Origin: Lysinibacillus pakistanensis
GTDB taxonomy: Bacteria > Bacillota > Bacilli > Bacillales_A > Planococcaceae
Length of the DNA stretch: 64,000 bases
Reading direction: 5' to 3'
Assembly: GCA_001312325.1 (NCBI GenBank)
Contig: BBDJ01000017.1
Coordinates: forward strand, 39,034 to 103,033
Shown here: positions 54,001 to 63,778 of the stretch, piece by piece
Numbering within the stretch: position 1 is the stretch's first letter
How the letters are laid out: every line of letters starts with the position of its first letter
Made by a program: the position numbers and the translations under genes
Notes under the pieces: model-generated
What the model saw: only the letters and a program-made list of their open reading frames with translations
Database searches by the model: none
What the model was told of the DNA's origin: nothing

Positions 54001-54230
54001 GTCAATTATTTTTAATATGATTCGCATTTTTCAAAAATAGATACTAGGTTAAATCAATTTTTCTTACTATTATGTAGATGATGTTTACGGTTTTCAAAGC
54101 AAACCTTACTTGCAAGTGTACTTTAGAGATAAATGGGCGAAAACGGATTTAAATTCCTAAATGACCTTTTCTACAATATCGTCCTTATGATAGAATTATT
54201 TTTATAATTTTCAGAAAAGGGTGGCTTGAA

Positions 54231-54869
54231 ATGGTGAACATATCGGTCTTTTTGATAATGTGTATTTTACTAATTATTTTACCAGGTCCAGATACGGCAA
54301 TTGCCACGAAAAATACACTTACCGTAAGTAGGAATGGTGGTTTACAAACTTTACTTGGTTCCTGTTGTGGGCTGTTAATCCATACTTTTGCAGCGGTGAT
54401 TGGACTGTCTGCCATTATTGTGAAGTCCGCCTATGTATTTGCCATTTTGAAGTATGTCGGAGCGGTGTATTTATGTTATTTAGGTGTCAAGACATTATGG
54501 ACTTTACGGACAATCCGCACGCAATCTCCTGTAGTTCAAGATGAAACACAAATTGATCATAAATTTTCACAGCAATCTTGCTTTAAGCAAGGCTTTCTAA
54601 CAAATGTTACCAATCCTAAGGTAGCCGTATTTTTCCTAACATTTTTACCTCAATTTGTAGATGGCACGAGCGGTACATTCATGCCGTTTCTTTTAATGGG
54701 GCTAATGTACACTGCTTTAACAGGGATTTGGTTTGTGTTCTATGTTTACTTGTTAGATAAAATTAGTGCATTTATGAAAAAGCCAACTACAAAGGCTGTT
54801 ATCGAAGGTTTAACAGGCATTGTGTTAATTGGCTTTGGGATTAAACTAGCTTTGGAAAAAGCCCATTGA
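54231..54869 (+). CDS. LysE-family amino acid exporter (RhtB type)
   Basis: 212 residues, intact, ATG behind GGGTGG. IILPGPDTAIATKNTLTVSRNGGLQTLLGSCCG, KYVGAVYLCYLGVKTL and FLTNVTNPKVAVFFLTFLPQF are LysE/RhtB hallmarks; five or six membrane helices. It would export amino acids such as homoserine, threonine or lysine. Substrate not decided. Confidence 0.9.
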   Translation: MVNISVFLIMCILLIILPGPDTAIATKNTLTVSRNGGLQTLLGSCCGLLIHTFAAVIGLSAIIVKSAYVFAILKYVGAVYLCYLGVKTLWTLRTIRTQSPVVQDETQIDHKFSQQSCFKQGFLTNVTNPKVAVFFLTFLPQFVDGTSGTFMPFLLMGLMYTALTGIWFVFYVYLLDKISAFMKKPTTKAVIEGLTGIVLIGFGIKLALEKAH

Positions 54870-54876
54870 TTATAAT

Positions 54877-54925
54877 AAAAAGTCGATTTGCCACAAAAAA
54901 AATGTGATGCAAATCGACTTTTTTT
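54877..54925. terminator. Terminator after lysE-like gene
   Basis: AAAAGTCGATTTGC (about 54878-54891) pairs with GCAAATCGACTTTT (54909-54922), with a T-rich tail. Works on both strands for the convergent MerR gene. Confidence 0.88.
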
Positions 54926-54946
54926 AGTTTCAGTAAAAAAAGACTT

Positions 54947-55715
54947 TTAATCATCTACCTGGAGATTAATACCCTTGTTGTTCCAATAAATTTGCATAGC
55001 CTGACCAAGCCATATCCCTTCCTCAGGCGATAGGGGCGAGGGAAAGAGTTGTGTATCCTGCTCAAATTCAATATTTTCATCCTTTACATTTTCCACAAGC
55101 TCAATTGCATTAGGGTATAACTCTAGAGATAAATCAAAATACTGTTCCAAAAGCGCCTGAACATTCGGATTAGCTGGATCCTGACCATATGCTGCCTTCA
55201 ATTGACTAAAAAGCTCAGCCATTTCCAGATTTAGCTCTTTAAGCTTTTCATCAGGGACTTTAAACATGTTTTCAACCATTTCTTTTGGAAAATAATTGGA
55301 CATCCATTCTTTCTGTTCCTCTTCCTTATGCATATTATGAATAAGCATCATAAAGATATTTGCGTTCATAGTGCCTTGCTCGTCCATTATATATAAGGCA
55401 TGATCTAGGGCACGAATGACTTGTTGAAGTTGTTCCTTTTTTTTGGAGCATTTCTTGTTTTTGAAATTCAAGTGACTCTTTTAAATCCCATTCTTTTAAA
55501 TGGATTAATGCATGGATTTTTTCCAATGGATAGCCTAAGAATTTCAAGGATACAATTTTTTGCAGTTGTATAATATTTTCATCTGAATAAAATCTTCTGC
55601 CAGTTGGAGAAATAAAGGATGGTTTTAATAAATCAATTTCATCGTAATAATGCAAAGTTCGAATGGTCATGCCTGTTTTTTTGGCAAATTCTCCAATTGA
55701 ATATTGAGTGTACAT
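54947..55715 (-). CDS. MerR-family regulator with TipAS-like C-terminal domain
   Basis: About 255 residues. N-terminal MerR helix-turn-helix YSIGEFAKKTGMTIRTLHYYDEIDLLKPS then GRRFYSDENIIQLQKIVSL, and a C-terminal helical domain with MHKEEEQKEWMSNYF resembling the TipAS drug-binding domain. ATG at 55715 behind GGGAGG. The T8 near 55435-55442 breaks the frame; one base less joins EMLQKKEQLQQVIRALDHAL. Its targets are unknown. Confidence 0.83.
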
Positions 55716-55959
55716 TATTTTACCTCCCTATTACATGTTATCTTTATTGTAAAAGCTAACGTAACGTGAGAAGCAAACTATTTTTAGGATTTCCTTTTTA
55801 ACATTTATTCCAAATGGCTTCTTCCGTTTGCAATACTTCTCCTCCCTCGTATAAGGAAGCCTTATATAAAGGATTTGTGGAGTAAAGAGAGAATTTATTA
55901 TTAAAAAGGGGAAACAGCTTTATTTTTATAATAAATTGGAATAAATAGGGGAATTAAAT

Positions 55960-56854
55960 ATGGAATTAAGAGATTTAAAAGCATTTATGGCAGTTGTTGA
56001 ACATGGGAGTTTTACAAAGGCCGCAAGTGAATCCTTTGTTTCACAGCCTTCTTTAAGCAAAAGCATTAAAAAAATTGGAGGAAACCCTGCGAGTAGAATT
56101 GTTAAATCGCTCTACACGCCATGTCGAATTAACTGACGCAGGAAGTATTGTTTATAAACAGGGTCAAAAAAATAATGGGCTCTGTAATGGAATTACATAT
56201 TTTATTGGACGATTTATTGAACATTCAGACGGGTGCAATTAAATTAGGTATCCCGCCATTAATTGGCACACTATTTTTCCCAGACATCGCAAGAAATTTT
56301 CATATGCAATATCCAAAGGTGCGTCTAGAGCTTGTGGAACGTGGCGCTAAAATGATCGGAACACTCGTTGAAAATGGTGAAGTCGATATTGGAATTGTTG
56401 TATTGCCTACAGACGAACGGAAATTTTCCGTCCAACCCTTTGTAGAGGATCAATTTTTTGTATTTATTAATGATTCCCATCCATTAGCACTGAAGAAATA
56501 TATTCAATTAGAGGATTTAAAAAAAATGAGACCTTCATTATCTTTACGGAGGAATTTACACTACATGATTATGTCATTAATACATGTAATACTGCTGGAT
56601 TTACACCAATCATTGGCTATAAAAGCTCACAATGGGATTTAATTGTAGAGCTTGTATCCTCAAATTTAGGTATTACACTATTACCCTATTCAATTGCAGC
56701 TAAGCAAACAAATAACAACGTAAAAATTATACCTTTAAAAGATTTTGATATGCCATGGCGTTTAGGCGTTATTACAAAGAAGAATACATATCAATCTTTT
56801 GCATTAAAGCAATTACTGAACAGTATTAGTAGAGAAGTGGCAAGTAAAAAATGA
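55960..56854 (+). CDS. LysR-family regulator, probably of scoAB
   Basis: About 295 residues. Helix-turn-helix [35 protein letters not shown], then a periplasmic-binding-like effector domain (LGIPPLIGTLFFPDIARNFH, GEVDIGIVVLP). Breaks: A7 near 56069-56075, A7 near 56165-56171, A8 near 56519-56526 (two extra A). 108 bp upstream of scoAB in the same direction, so it may activate it. Confidence 0.87.
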
Positions 56855-56962
56855 TTTATGCATTTTAGGAATAAGTAATATTCTAATTAATTCCTTTACT
56901 TATAAAATAGCGATAGGGTAGAATTTTTCTTAATAAACGAGCAATTTAAGGGGGTTTCGATT

Positions 56963-57670
56963 ATGGGGAACGGGAAAGTGTGGAGTTCGTTTGAGGAAGC
57001 CGTTGCAGATATAAAAGATGGAGATACATTAGCAGTAGGAGGCTTTGGGTTATGTGGTATTCCTGAAAAATCTATAGCTGCCTTAGTGCAAAAGGGCATA
57101 AAGGACTTAACAGTTGTCAGCAATAACTGTGGTGTTGATAATTGGGGCTTGGGGCTTTTACTAGCGAATAAACAAATAATTAAAATGATTGCATCCTATG
57201 TAGGCGAAAATAAAATTTTTGAACAGCAATTTTTAAGTGGTGAACTCGAAGTAGAATTAACACCACAAGGAACATTGGCGGAACGTTTGCGAGCTGGTGG
57301 GGCTGGAATTCCTGGCTTTTACACGGCTACCGGAGTGGGGACACCCATTGCTGAAGGAAAAGAAGTAAAAGTTTTTGATGGCAGGGAGTATATTTTAGAA
57401 AAAGGAATTACTGCTGATTTTGCACTTGTCAAAGCATGGAAGGCAGACAAGCTAGGGAATTTAGTGTTCAGGAAAACATCCCGTAATTTTAATCCACTGG
57501 CTGCAATGGCAGGGAAAATTACAATAGCAGAGGTAGAGGAAATCGTTGAAGTGGGAGAATTAGATCCGGATCATATTCATACACCTGGTGTGTTTGTACA
57601 ACGCGTTTTATTAGGGGAAAATTATGAGAAGCGTATTGAGCGTTTGACGGTGAAAAAGGGGGAAGCTTAA
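56963..57670 (+). CDS. scoA: 3-oxoacid CoA-transferase subunit A
   Basis: 235 residues, intact. [49 protein letters not shown] and [18 protein letters not shown] fit ScoA/AtoD. It combines with ScoB to form acetoacetyl-CoA from acetoacetate and succinyl-CoA. ATG behind AAGGGGG. It is clearly distinct from the copy at 40.8 kb, which argues for a separate substrate or history. Confidence 0.93.
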   Translation: MGNGKVWSSFEEAVADIKDGDTLAVGGFGLCGIPEKSIAALVQKGIKDLTVVSNNCGVDNWGLGLLLANKQIIKMIASYVGENKIFEQQFLSGELEVELTPQGTLAERLRAGGAGIPGFYTATGVGTPIAEGKEVKVFDGREYILEKGITADFALVKAWKADKLGNLVFRKTSRNFNPLAAMAGKITIAEVEEIVEVGELDPDHIHTPGVFVQRVLLGENYEKRIERLTVKKGEA

Positions 57671-58306
57671 ATGGCTGATACAAGACAAAGAATCGTCAAT
57701 AGAGCTGTGAAAGAAATACAAAATGGGATGAATGTTAATTTAGGTATTGGTATGCCAACATTAGTTGCAAATGCTATTCCTGCTGATTATGATGTGCTTT
57801 TACAATCAGAAAACGGTTTACTTGGAATTGGTCCTTATCCAACGGAGGAAGCGGTTGATCCTGATTTAATAAATGCTGGGAAGGAAACAGTAACAGCTGT
57901 ACCAGGTGCCTCTTTCTTTGATAGTGCGGAATCCTTTGCGATGATTCGAGGAGGGCATATTGATCTTGCTATTTTAGGCGGTATGGAAGTATCTGAGACA
58001 GGCGACCTTGCAAACTGGATGATTCCAGGGAAAATGGTCAAGGGCATGGGAGGTGCCATGGACCTTGTTGTCGGTGCGAAAAGGGTTATCGTGATCATGG
58101 AGCATGTTAATAAAAATGGAGAATCTAAAATTAAAAAGCAATGTGAGCTTCCGCTGACAGGTAAGGGTGTAGTACATCGATTAATCACAGATCTCGCTGT
58201 TTTCGACTTTACAACGGATGGCATGCAGCTTATTGAATTGGCTGAGGGTGTCACTATAGAAGAAGTAAAGGAAAAAACAGCTGCTTCATTCAGTATTGCA
58301 TTATAA
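57671..58306 (+). CDS. scoB: 3-oxoacid CoA-transferase subunit B
   Basis: 211 residues, intact, and its ATG immediately follows the scoA stop. Catalytic Glu in [35 protein letters not shown] and [20 protein letters not shown]. The well-kept active site and lack of breaks mark this as the functional housekeeping pair. Confidence 0.93.
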   Translation: MADTRQRIVNRAVKEIQNGMNVNLGIGMPTLVANAIPADYDVLLQSENGLLGIGPYPTEEAVDPDLINAGKETVTAVPGASFFDSAESFAMIRGGHIDLAILGGMEVSETGDLANWMIPGKMVKGMGGAMDLVVGAKRVIVIMEHVNKNGESKIKKQCELPLTGKGVVHRLITDLAVFDFTTDGMQLIELAEGVTIEEVKEKTAASFSIAL

Positions 58307-58311
58307 TCAGT

Positions 58312-58345
58312 GTAACCAGTTCTTTTTAGGGCTGGTTATTTTAGT
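58312..58345 (+). terminator. Weak terminator after scoB
   Basis: TAACCAG (about 58313-58319) pairs with CTGGTTA near 58333-58339, followed by TTTTAG. Downstream, 58365-58395 is a short GC-rich patch (CCCCGGGGG) I cannot explain. Confidence 0.5.
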
Positions 58346-58461
58346 TTGATTTAGAAGAAGTACTAAAGCCCCGGGGGACGCCACGGATTTTGAAGAGGAG
58401 CTTTTTGCGCGAACTCGAAAAACCCTGAAACGTAATCGATTATCCAAGGAGTGTTTTATTG

Positions 58462-59084
58462 ATGGATGTCATAGATGTAAAAGAGGAAATTATTCAGCGT
58501 TTTAAATGGAGAACTGCTACAGATAGACCTTTTATTGTGGCAATTGATGGATTAGGTGGGGCTGGCAAATCTACTATAGCACATCACCTTGTAGAGGAGC
58601 TTCAATCTATATGTACTGTGACACTTATCCATATTGATAATCATATCGTAGAAAGATGCAAACGTTATGATACGGGCCATGAGGAATGGTTTGAATATTA
58701 TTATTTACAATGGGATATTGAAAGCTTAAAAAAATAATCTATTTTTACCCTTACATAATCGTACTTTACACCTTTCTCTCCCATTTTATAATCAGCATAC
58801 AGATACAATTTACGAAAGAGATATGAACATAGAAGCTAATAGTATTTTTATAATTGAAGGGATATTTCTTATGCGTCATGAGTGGAGGGGCTTTTATGAT
58901 TATCGCTTGTATATAGACTGTCCCTCAACTATTAGAGAGGAAAGAGTATTACAACGAGATGTGTATATAGGTGATTTTATAACACGTCTGCATAAATATA
59001 AAAAAAAGATATTGGCCGGCAGAGAAGTATTATTTAACGAAAGAAAATCCATTAGCTGTAGTAGATTCAGTTTATGAAGTATAA
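58462..59084 (+). CDS. Uridine-kinase-like P-loop kinase
   Basis: About 207 residues. Walker A DGLGGAGKSTIAHHL, FIVAIDG start, LIHIDNHI and FIIEGIFLMRHEW with RLYIDCP as in uridine kinase-like NTPases. Phosphorylates a nucleoside or a similar small molecule. ATG at 58462 (or TTG at 58459) behind AAGGAG. Breaks: A7 near 58729-58735, and A8 near 59000-59007; corrected end KENPLAVVDSVYEV. Confidence 0.8.
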
Positions 59085-59184
59085 ATCCACTATTTACTGA
59101 ATTGAGCATGAATATGGGAATTTATAGAGTTTACGGAGCATTTAGAGGGAAGTCCATGTTCAGCACCAACCAAGGATAATCTAC

Positions 59185-59280
59185 ATGTACCTATATACAA
59201 GTATTGAAACAATACGGCAAATAGGAAATCATTTAATGCAAATGGGAGGAGTCGTAGGATGGAAAAAGAATCATGAATAA
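59185..59280 (+). CDS. Possible 31-residue peptide
   Basis: ATG behind AAGGAT encodes MYLYTSIETIRQIGNHLMQM and ends GWKKNHE. Could be real or the tail of a lost gene. Nothing else in 59085-59444 can be supported except the terminator below. Confidence 0.25.
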   Translation: MYLYTSIETIRQIGNHLMQMGGVVGWKKNHE

Positions 59281-59343
59281 AGCTTCAATAGCTAGCGCCT
59301 AGTTTTATTGAACAGAAGGAATCTAATTAAATTATTAATGGCA

Positions 59344-59375
59344 CGAGCTTATACATTCAGTGTAGGCTCGTTTTT
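59344..59375 (+). terminator. Terminator upstream of ytxJ
   Basis: CGAGCTTATAC (59344-59354) pairs with GTAGGCTCG (59362-59370), then T5. Confidence 0.7.
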
Positions 59376-59444
59376 CTTATGGAAATGCTGCGAATACCCA
59401 TTATGGTATATAATACAGTAAGACAATAATATGGAGGTTTCAGC

Positions 59445-59773
59445 ATGAAGCGAATAATGACCAAAGAAGAGTGGAAAGATGTTTTACAGCTATCGAGCCA
59501 TACGCCGTGCCTAGTGTTAAAATATAGCATGATTTGCTTTAGTAGCATATCGGCATTAAAAGAATTTAAAGCACTGGAAACTATGCTGCCGAAGTATGTA
59601 GTTATCGTACAAAAGGATAGTGAGGTATCAAAAATGATCGAGAAGGAACTTGAGGTGAGGCATGAATCCCCCAGTTTTTAATTTTACAGGGAGGGAAGGG
59701 AGTTTGGCAGGCAACCCACTATAAGATAAAGCAATTACTTCTTTCTGAAGCCATTAGTATGTATGTTAAATAA
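59445..59773 (+). CDS. ytxJ: Monothiol bacilliredoxin YtxJ (BrxC)
   Basis: About 109 residues, DUF2847. CLVLKYSMICFSSISALKEF holds the single active cysteine in the family's C-x-x-S position, and RHESPQ/ILQGGKGVWQATHYKIKQLLLSEA the C-terminal half. It removes bacillithiol from proteins. ATG at 59445 behind GGAGG. The C5 near 59669-59673 must be C6 to restore the conserved ESPQ motif. Confidence 0.87.
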
Positions 59774-59775
59774 AT

Positions 59776-59817
59776 AAAGAAGATACTCTTCATTATACAT
59801 AATAGGGTATCTTCTTT
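59776..59817. terminator. Bidirectional terminator, ytxJ / lipoprotein
   Basis: AAAGAAGATAC (59776-59786) pairs with GTATCTTCTTT (59807-59817), between convergent genes. Confidence 0.8.
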
Positions 59818-59829
59818 ACTGAAAGCTAT

Positions 59830-60286
59830 TTATTGCCCTAAGGCTTCATTTTGGTGATAGTGAGAGGCAATCGATTCTAAATTAAGTTGGGAATAGTTCG
59901 CCCAATTGACCTTTCTAAAATCTTCCTCGCTAAAATATATATTTAATACTTCGTTCATATCTTCAGCGCCGCCTGGTTCTGTTAACGGAGCAGACCAAAT
60001 AATGGAAGGTGTTTTAACACTTTTTAATTTTGATAGCTCAGCAAATATTTTCGCAGAATCCTTTAACATTTGACTTTTTGAGCCCTGTTTTACATCATCA
60101 TCTTGAATGGAAATTGTAACAATTCCCTTTGTATCTTCCACTGTAAATTTACTTTTGACAGTCGCACTCACTATATCTTCAATTGAAGTATTGCTATCAA
60201 CCGCTGCTTCCTTAGGTGCCGTATTTTTTTCCACAGGCTGACAATAATAGTGTAGCAAGTAAAAACATATAAAATAACCTTTTCAA
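59830..60286 (-). CDS. Small lipoprotein
   Basis: About 151 residues. Signal peptide with lipobox LLSAC (acylated Cys about residue 18) after a hydrophobic core, then a NTAPKEAAVDSNTSIED linker. Mature part is soluble. TTG at 60286 eight bases after GGGAGG is preferred; ATG at 60292 is too close. The T7 near 60224-60230 breaks the frame; one base less joins CGK to NTAPKEAA. No family recognised. Confidence 0.72.
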
Positions 60287-60292
60287 TATCAT

Positions 60293-60747
60293 AACCTCCC
60301 TTGTTACTACCATATATGCACAAAATGAAGGTTAATTATACAAGATGAAGAAAGTTTTTCTGCTTTTAGTTGAAGTAGTTGGACAAGTTTTTATACCTAA
60401 AAAGAGGTGATAATTTTATTTCAAACGAATGCCCAATTTGCCGCGTTATTATATCTTAACGGAGAACTAGAAGCAGAGACGATGACAGGAATAACTTGTC
60501 ATCGTTTTTTTTCTGTTTTTGAAGAAAAACAAAATTATATTAAGTTAAAAAAAATCAAAACCAGGCAGCATTTATTTTTCCTAAAAACTATTGAAATAGT
60601 AGTGGAAAAACTGTTATATTAAAATTATTTGTCTGACGTCTGACTATTTCGTGATAAGTTTGGTTGTTCTTAAATTTTCATATTTGGACATAATGAATGA
60701 AAGAATGACTTTGTAGTCGAACGCTCAAAATTAATATGGGGGAATTT
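60293..60747. other. Intergenic region upstream of nupC
   Basis: Contains a hairpin ACGATGACA/TGTCATCGT followed by T8 at 60479-60513, so an RNA ends there. An open frame at 60407-60622 runs through this terminator and is not accepted. The rest carries the nupC promoter; no purine riboswitch is visible. Confidence 0.5.
60479..60513 (+). terminator. Orphan terminator hairpin with T8
   Basis: ACGATGACA (60479-60487) pairs with TGTCATCGT (60497-60505), then T8. The transcript it ends is not identified; AAGAGGTGATAA at 60400 could be a ribosome binding site for a short frame. Confidence 0.6.
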
Positions 60748-61929
60748 ATGAGATACTTAATATCTTTTTGCGGTTTGCTGCTTGTTTTTGGTTTAGCTCT
60801 GTTAATGAGTAAAAACAAAAAGGAAATAAAATATAAAAATATATTGATGATGCTAATCATCCAATTTCTATTGGCAGCATTCCTTCTAAATACAAAATTT
60901 GGTTATATTTTAATAAAAGGAATAACAAAAGTATTTGATCATTTATTATCTTACGCAAATACAGGCATATCCTTTGTTTTTGGAGGTTTAGCGAATAAAG
61001 GAGAAACTCCATTCTTTCTTAGTGTTTTATTACCGATTATCTTTGTATCTGTATTGATAGGGATTTTACAACATTTTAAAATTCTACCTTTCTTCATGAA
61101 ATGGATAGGGTTATTTTTAAGTAAATTAAATGGAATGGGGAAATTAGAATCTTATAATGCTGTTGCTTCTGCAATGGTTGGTCAATCTGAAGTGTTCATA
61201 ACTGTAAAAAAACAATTAGATAAGCTGACCCCACAGCGAATGTATACATTGTGTGCATCAGCTATGTCGACCGTTTCTATGGCAGTTGTTGGAGCCTATA
61301 TGACGATGATTGAACCTAAATATGTTGTAACAGCGATTGTGTTAAACTTGTTTGGCGGATTTATTATTGTTTCCATTATTAATCCATATAGAGTAAAGGA
61401 AAGCGAAGATATTTTAACGATTGAAGATGAACATAAACAATCTTTCTTCCAAATGCTTGGAGAATATATTATGGATGGATTTAAAGTAGCCATTATTGTT
61501 GGAGCTATGCTAATCGGCTTCGTAGCATTAATGGATATGATCAATTCACTATTTGATATCGTATTCGGTATATCTTTTCAAGGGATTTTGGGTTATATCT
61601 TTGCTCCAATAGCCTTCCTAATGGGTGTACCATGGGCAGATGCCATTTCTGCTGGAGGAATTATGGCTACCAAATTAGTAACAAATGAATTTGTGGCCAT
61701 GATAAACCTTGGAGAAGTAGCCAAGTCTATGAGTGCGCATTCAGTAGGTATTATTTCAGTTTTTCTTGTATCCTTTGCAAACTTTTCATCCATCGGTATT
61801 ATTGCTGGAGCAGTAAAGGGCTTGAGTGAAAAGCAAGGCAATATAGTCGCTCGTTTTGGCTTAAAGCTGTTGTATGGAGCCACACTAGTTAGTATCTTAA
61901 CAGCTACAATTGTTGGTTTTGTTATTTAG
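60748..61929 (+). CDS. nupC: Concentrative nucleoside transporter NupC
   Basis: 393 residues, intact, about eight to ten membrane helices. [22 protein letters not shown] (nucleoside-binding GQSE), [43 protein letters not shown] and [10 protein letters not shown] are CNT signatures. ATG at 60748 behind GGGGGA; a longer ATG at 60736 sits inside the site. Imports nucleosides with sodium or protons. Confidence 0.93.
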   Translation: MRYLISFCGLLLVFGLALLMSKNKKEIKYKNILMMLIIQFLLAAFLLNTKFGYILIKGITKVFDHLLSYANTGISFVFGGLANKGETPFFLSVLLPIIFVSVLIGILQHFKILPFFMKWIGLFLSKLNGMGKLESYNAVASAMVGQSEVFITVKKQLDKLTPQRMYTLCASAMSTVSMAVVGAYMTMIEPKYVVTAIVLNLFGGFIIVSIINPYRVKESEDILTIEDEHKQSFFQMLGEYIMDGFKVAIIVGAMLIGFVALMDMINSLFDIVFGISFQGILGYIFAPIAFLMGVPWADAISAGGIMATKLVTNEFVAMINLGEVAKSMSAHSVGIISVFLVSFANFSSIGIIAGAVKGLSEKQGNIVARFGLKLLYGATLVSILTATIVGFVI

Positions 61930-61936
61930 CTATTTG

Positions 61937-61975
61937 AACTGCACTCCATTTGATGATTTGGAGTGCAGTTTTTTT
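61937..61975 (+). terminator. Terminator after nupC
   Basis: AACTGCACTCCA (61937-61948) pairs with TGGAGTGCAGTT (61959-61970), followed by T7. Confidence 0.9.
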
Positions 61976-62209
61976 ATGATTATAGGGTGTATTTTTGCAA
62001 TTCGTGACGGCTGGGTAGAAAAATATTTTTTTTCGAATTCAATTACCAAAATCGGAAAATTTTTGGTGCGTTAGAAGAATATCTAATTCAGAAGTAAATG
62101 AGCATTTTATAATTTATAACTATAAATAATGATTATCCATCCGATATTCACATAGACATGAATTGAATAGTAGTTCAAGAGGCTCAGGCTATTTATAAGG
62201 AGTTAATTT

Positions 62210-62509
62210 ATGACTGAGAAAGAATATTTAGAATTTAAAAATCTTATATCAATGGGGGATGAACTTAATTTTTATTATAAAAATGATGAATATTGGATAA
62301 GTCATATTCAAGATAAATCTTTTTTTATCCAGAACAAAAGATTCTTATACTCAAGAGTTTTGTGGACACAAAGAGCTTTTTGAACATGCAACAATAGAGA
62401 GTAAAAAAAATCTCAGAAGTATATCCAGAATTGAGACAGCTTAAATAAAAATTTAATCTACTTTGAAGAAGATCAAGTTAAACAAGCTTGGTCTTTGTTG
62501 TGCTTGTAA
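62210..62509 (+). CDS. Hypothetical protein, about 98 residues (frameshifted)
   Basis: ATG at 62210 behind AAGGAG: MTEKEYLEFKNLISMGDEL, then GHKELFEHATIESKKISEVYPEL and YFEEDQVKQAWSLLCL. Needs repair at T7 near 62318-62325, A7 near 62404-62410 and near 62440. Hydrophilic, acidic, no recognised domain; might be an immunity-type small protein but that is a guess. The same frame continues after the stop into a further stretch (62516-62689) with no start site. Confidence 0.45.
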
Positions 62510-62689
62510 TTAGATGTGGGAAGACGTTCAGTGTCTAACTGGTTAAATGAAAAGATTAGCCTTTCACAATCTAAAGTGTATGGTGAGTCATCGTTAGATA
62601 ATTGGCTGGAAATTATAAACGGAAATGGTTATCCAAAGTGGTATAAGGTATTATTAAATGACAAGGTAGGTTTATTGAGGAGGAGTATA

Positions 62690-63146
62690 ATGCGTTTTCT
62701 TTTTTTGGCTAAGTGTTGTTATCTCAGGAATTGTAAGTATTGCTGGTTTTGCACTCACTAAAATAACTACTACTTCATTCGACCCCACAGGTGATAATTT
62801 TGTTGGAGGAAATGGAAACCCAGGCTTAATGTTTGTTATGCTTCCAATGTTAATTATTCTTTATTTTTTTCTTCGCAATGATGTTTGTTTTTGAAAAGAT
62901 ACATGAACGTTTTTCAGTAAAAAGGAACCTATTTCAAGCCTTCTATTCAGGGGTGTTTGTGGTCATTTTAGGAATAACGATTTACCAAATTGTTTCGTTT
63001 CGAAATGAAATCAATCCATATTTTGAATATGAAATATCCTATTTAAATCCTTTTTCTAATCATTTATTTTTTTTAACTTCTGGACGTTTATGGCCTGCCT
63101 TTGTGTTTCAGGATTTTGCTCATTTTATTTAAAGAAAAGAATATGA
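62690..63146 (+). CDS. Hypothetical membrane protein, about 150 residues
   Basis: ATG at 62690 behind GAGGAGG. Four hydrophobic segments: FLFWLSVVISGIVSIAGFAL, FVMLPMLIILYFFFAMM, FYSGVFVVILGITIYQIV and FNFWTFMACLCVSGFCSFYL. Breaks: T7 near 62701-62707, T7 near 62865-62871 and T8 near 63067-63074. The function is unknown. Confidence 0.55.
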
Positions 63147-63179
63147 AGAAATGCATTTAAACTAAAGGATGGGGGATTT

Positions 63180-63285
63180 TCTGTGCTCTTGATATGATCG
63201 ACCTGAGCGGATTACGGGCTATCCCGAGCGAATATCCTTTTCACCCTGAGCAGTTTTCGGGTCATAAGATCATTAAATATTAGGA
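63180..63285. other. GC-rich structured patch
   Basis: The block between 63180 and 63285 contains CGGGCTATCCCG (a small hairpin), two TGAGC elements and partial outer pairing TGATATGATC...AAGATCA. It is much richer in G and C than its surroundings and has no coding frame. I do not recognise it. Confidence 0.4.
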
Positions 63286-63328
63286 TCTAAATTTACACAA
63301 TTGCATGCGTAAAAAGCACAGATTCATT

Positions 63329-63551
63329 ATGTATGTTGTTATGGTACATCTAAAGTGCGGATTTATTTATATAGAAGATGGTGAGGAAAAGTGTCAGCAA
63401 CATACATTTCACCTAAGTCCAATTAAAACTTGGTAGGCGTATTGACCCGCCACATTTCGAGATTAAAACATCTTGGAAGATGCCTACAGTTGTTCTACTA
63501 AGATGGACAAACAATTCCCTGGAGATTCAAATTGTGAATAAGGAAAAATAA
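63329..63551 (+). CDS. Hypothetical small protein (frameshifted or decayed)
   Basis: ATG at 63329 without a clear binding site: MYVVMVHLKCGFIYIEDGEE..., one A less near 63425-63428 joins it to KLGRRIDPPHFEIKTSWKMPTVVLL and ends VNKEK. Codon use looks coding, but start and family are unknown. Confidence 0.35.
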
Positions 63552-63555
63552 AATT

Positions 63556-63747
63556 ATGAAATTAATAAGGAACTCTCTAATTTATTTTCTAATCGGAGCG
63601 ATAATTATAAATATTTCTAAGTTTCTTTATAATAAAGACGATTATTATTTTGATAGTAAAGAAACTTTAATGTACGGTATTATTACAATGATGGTTTTTT
63701 TAATAATGGATTACGTGAGAAATATAAGTAAGTCTCAAAGTAAATAA
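63556..63747 (+). CDS. Small two-helix membrane protein
   Basis: 63 residues, intact: MKLIRNSLIYFLIGAIIINI, a charged loop, then MYGIITMMVFLIMDYV. ATG behind AAGGA. Hypothetical; lies between the previous ORF and the IS end. Confidence 0.5.
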   Translation: MKLIRNSLIYFLIGAIIINISKFLYNKDDYYFDSKETLMYGIITMMVFLIMDYVRNISKSQSK

Positions 63748-63778
63748 TTTTGTTATATCTAAAAAAAGCCCAGATACG

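Noticed and set aside
60407..60622. 71-codon open frame upstream of nupC
   Set aside because: It lies across a hairpin with T8, has a GTG inside the only ribosome-binding-like sequence, and shows no family match.
60607..60747. Purine riboswitch before nupC
   Set aside because: I see none of the conserved loop and junction sequences.
62516..62761. Open frame before the 62690 membrane protein
   Set aside because: It has no ribosome binding site, overlaps the next gene's start and may be the tail of a decayed gene; too weak to list as a gene.
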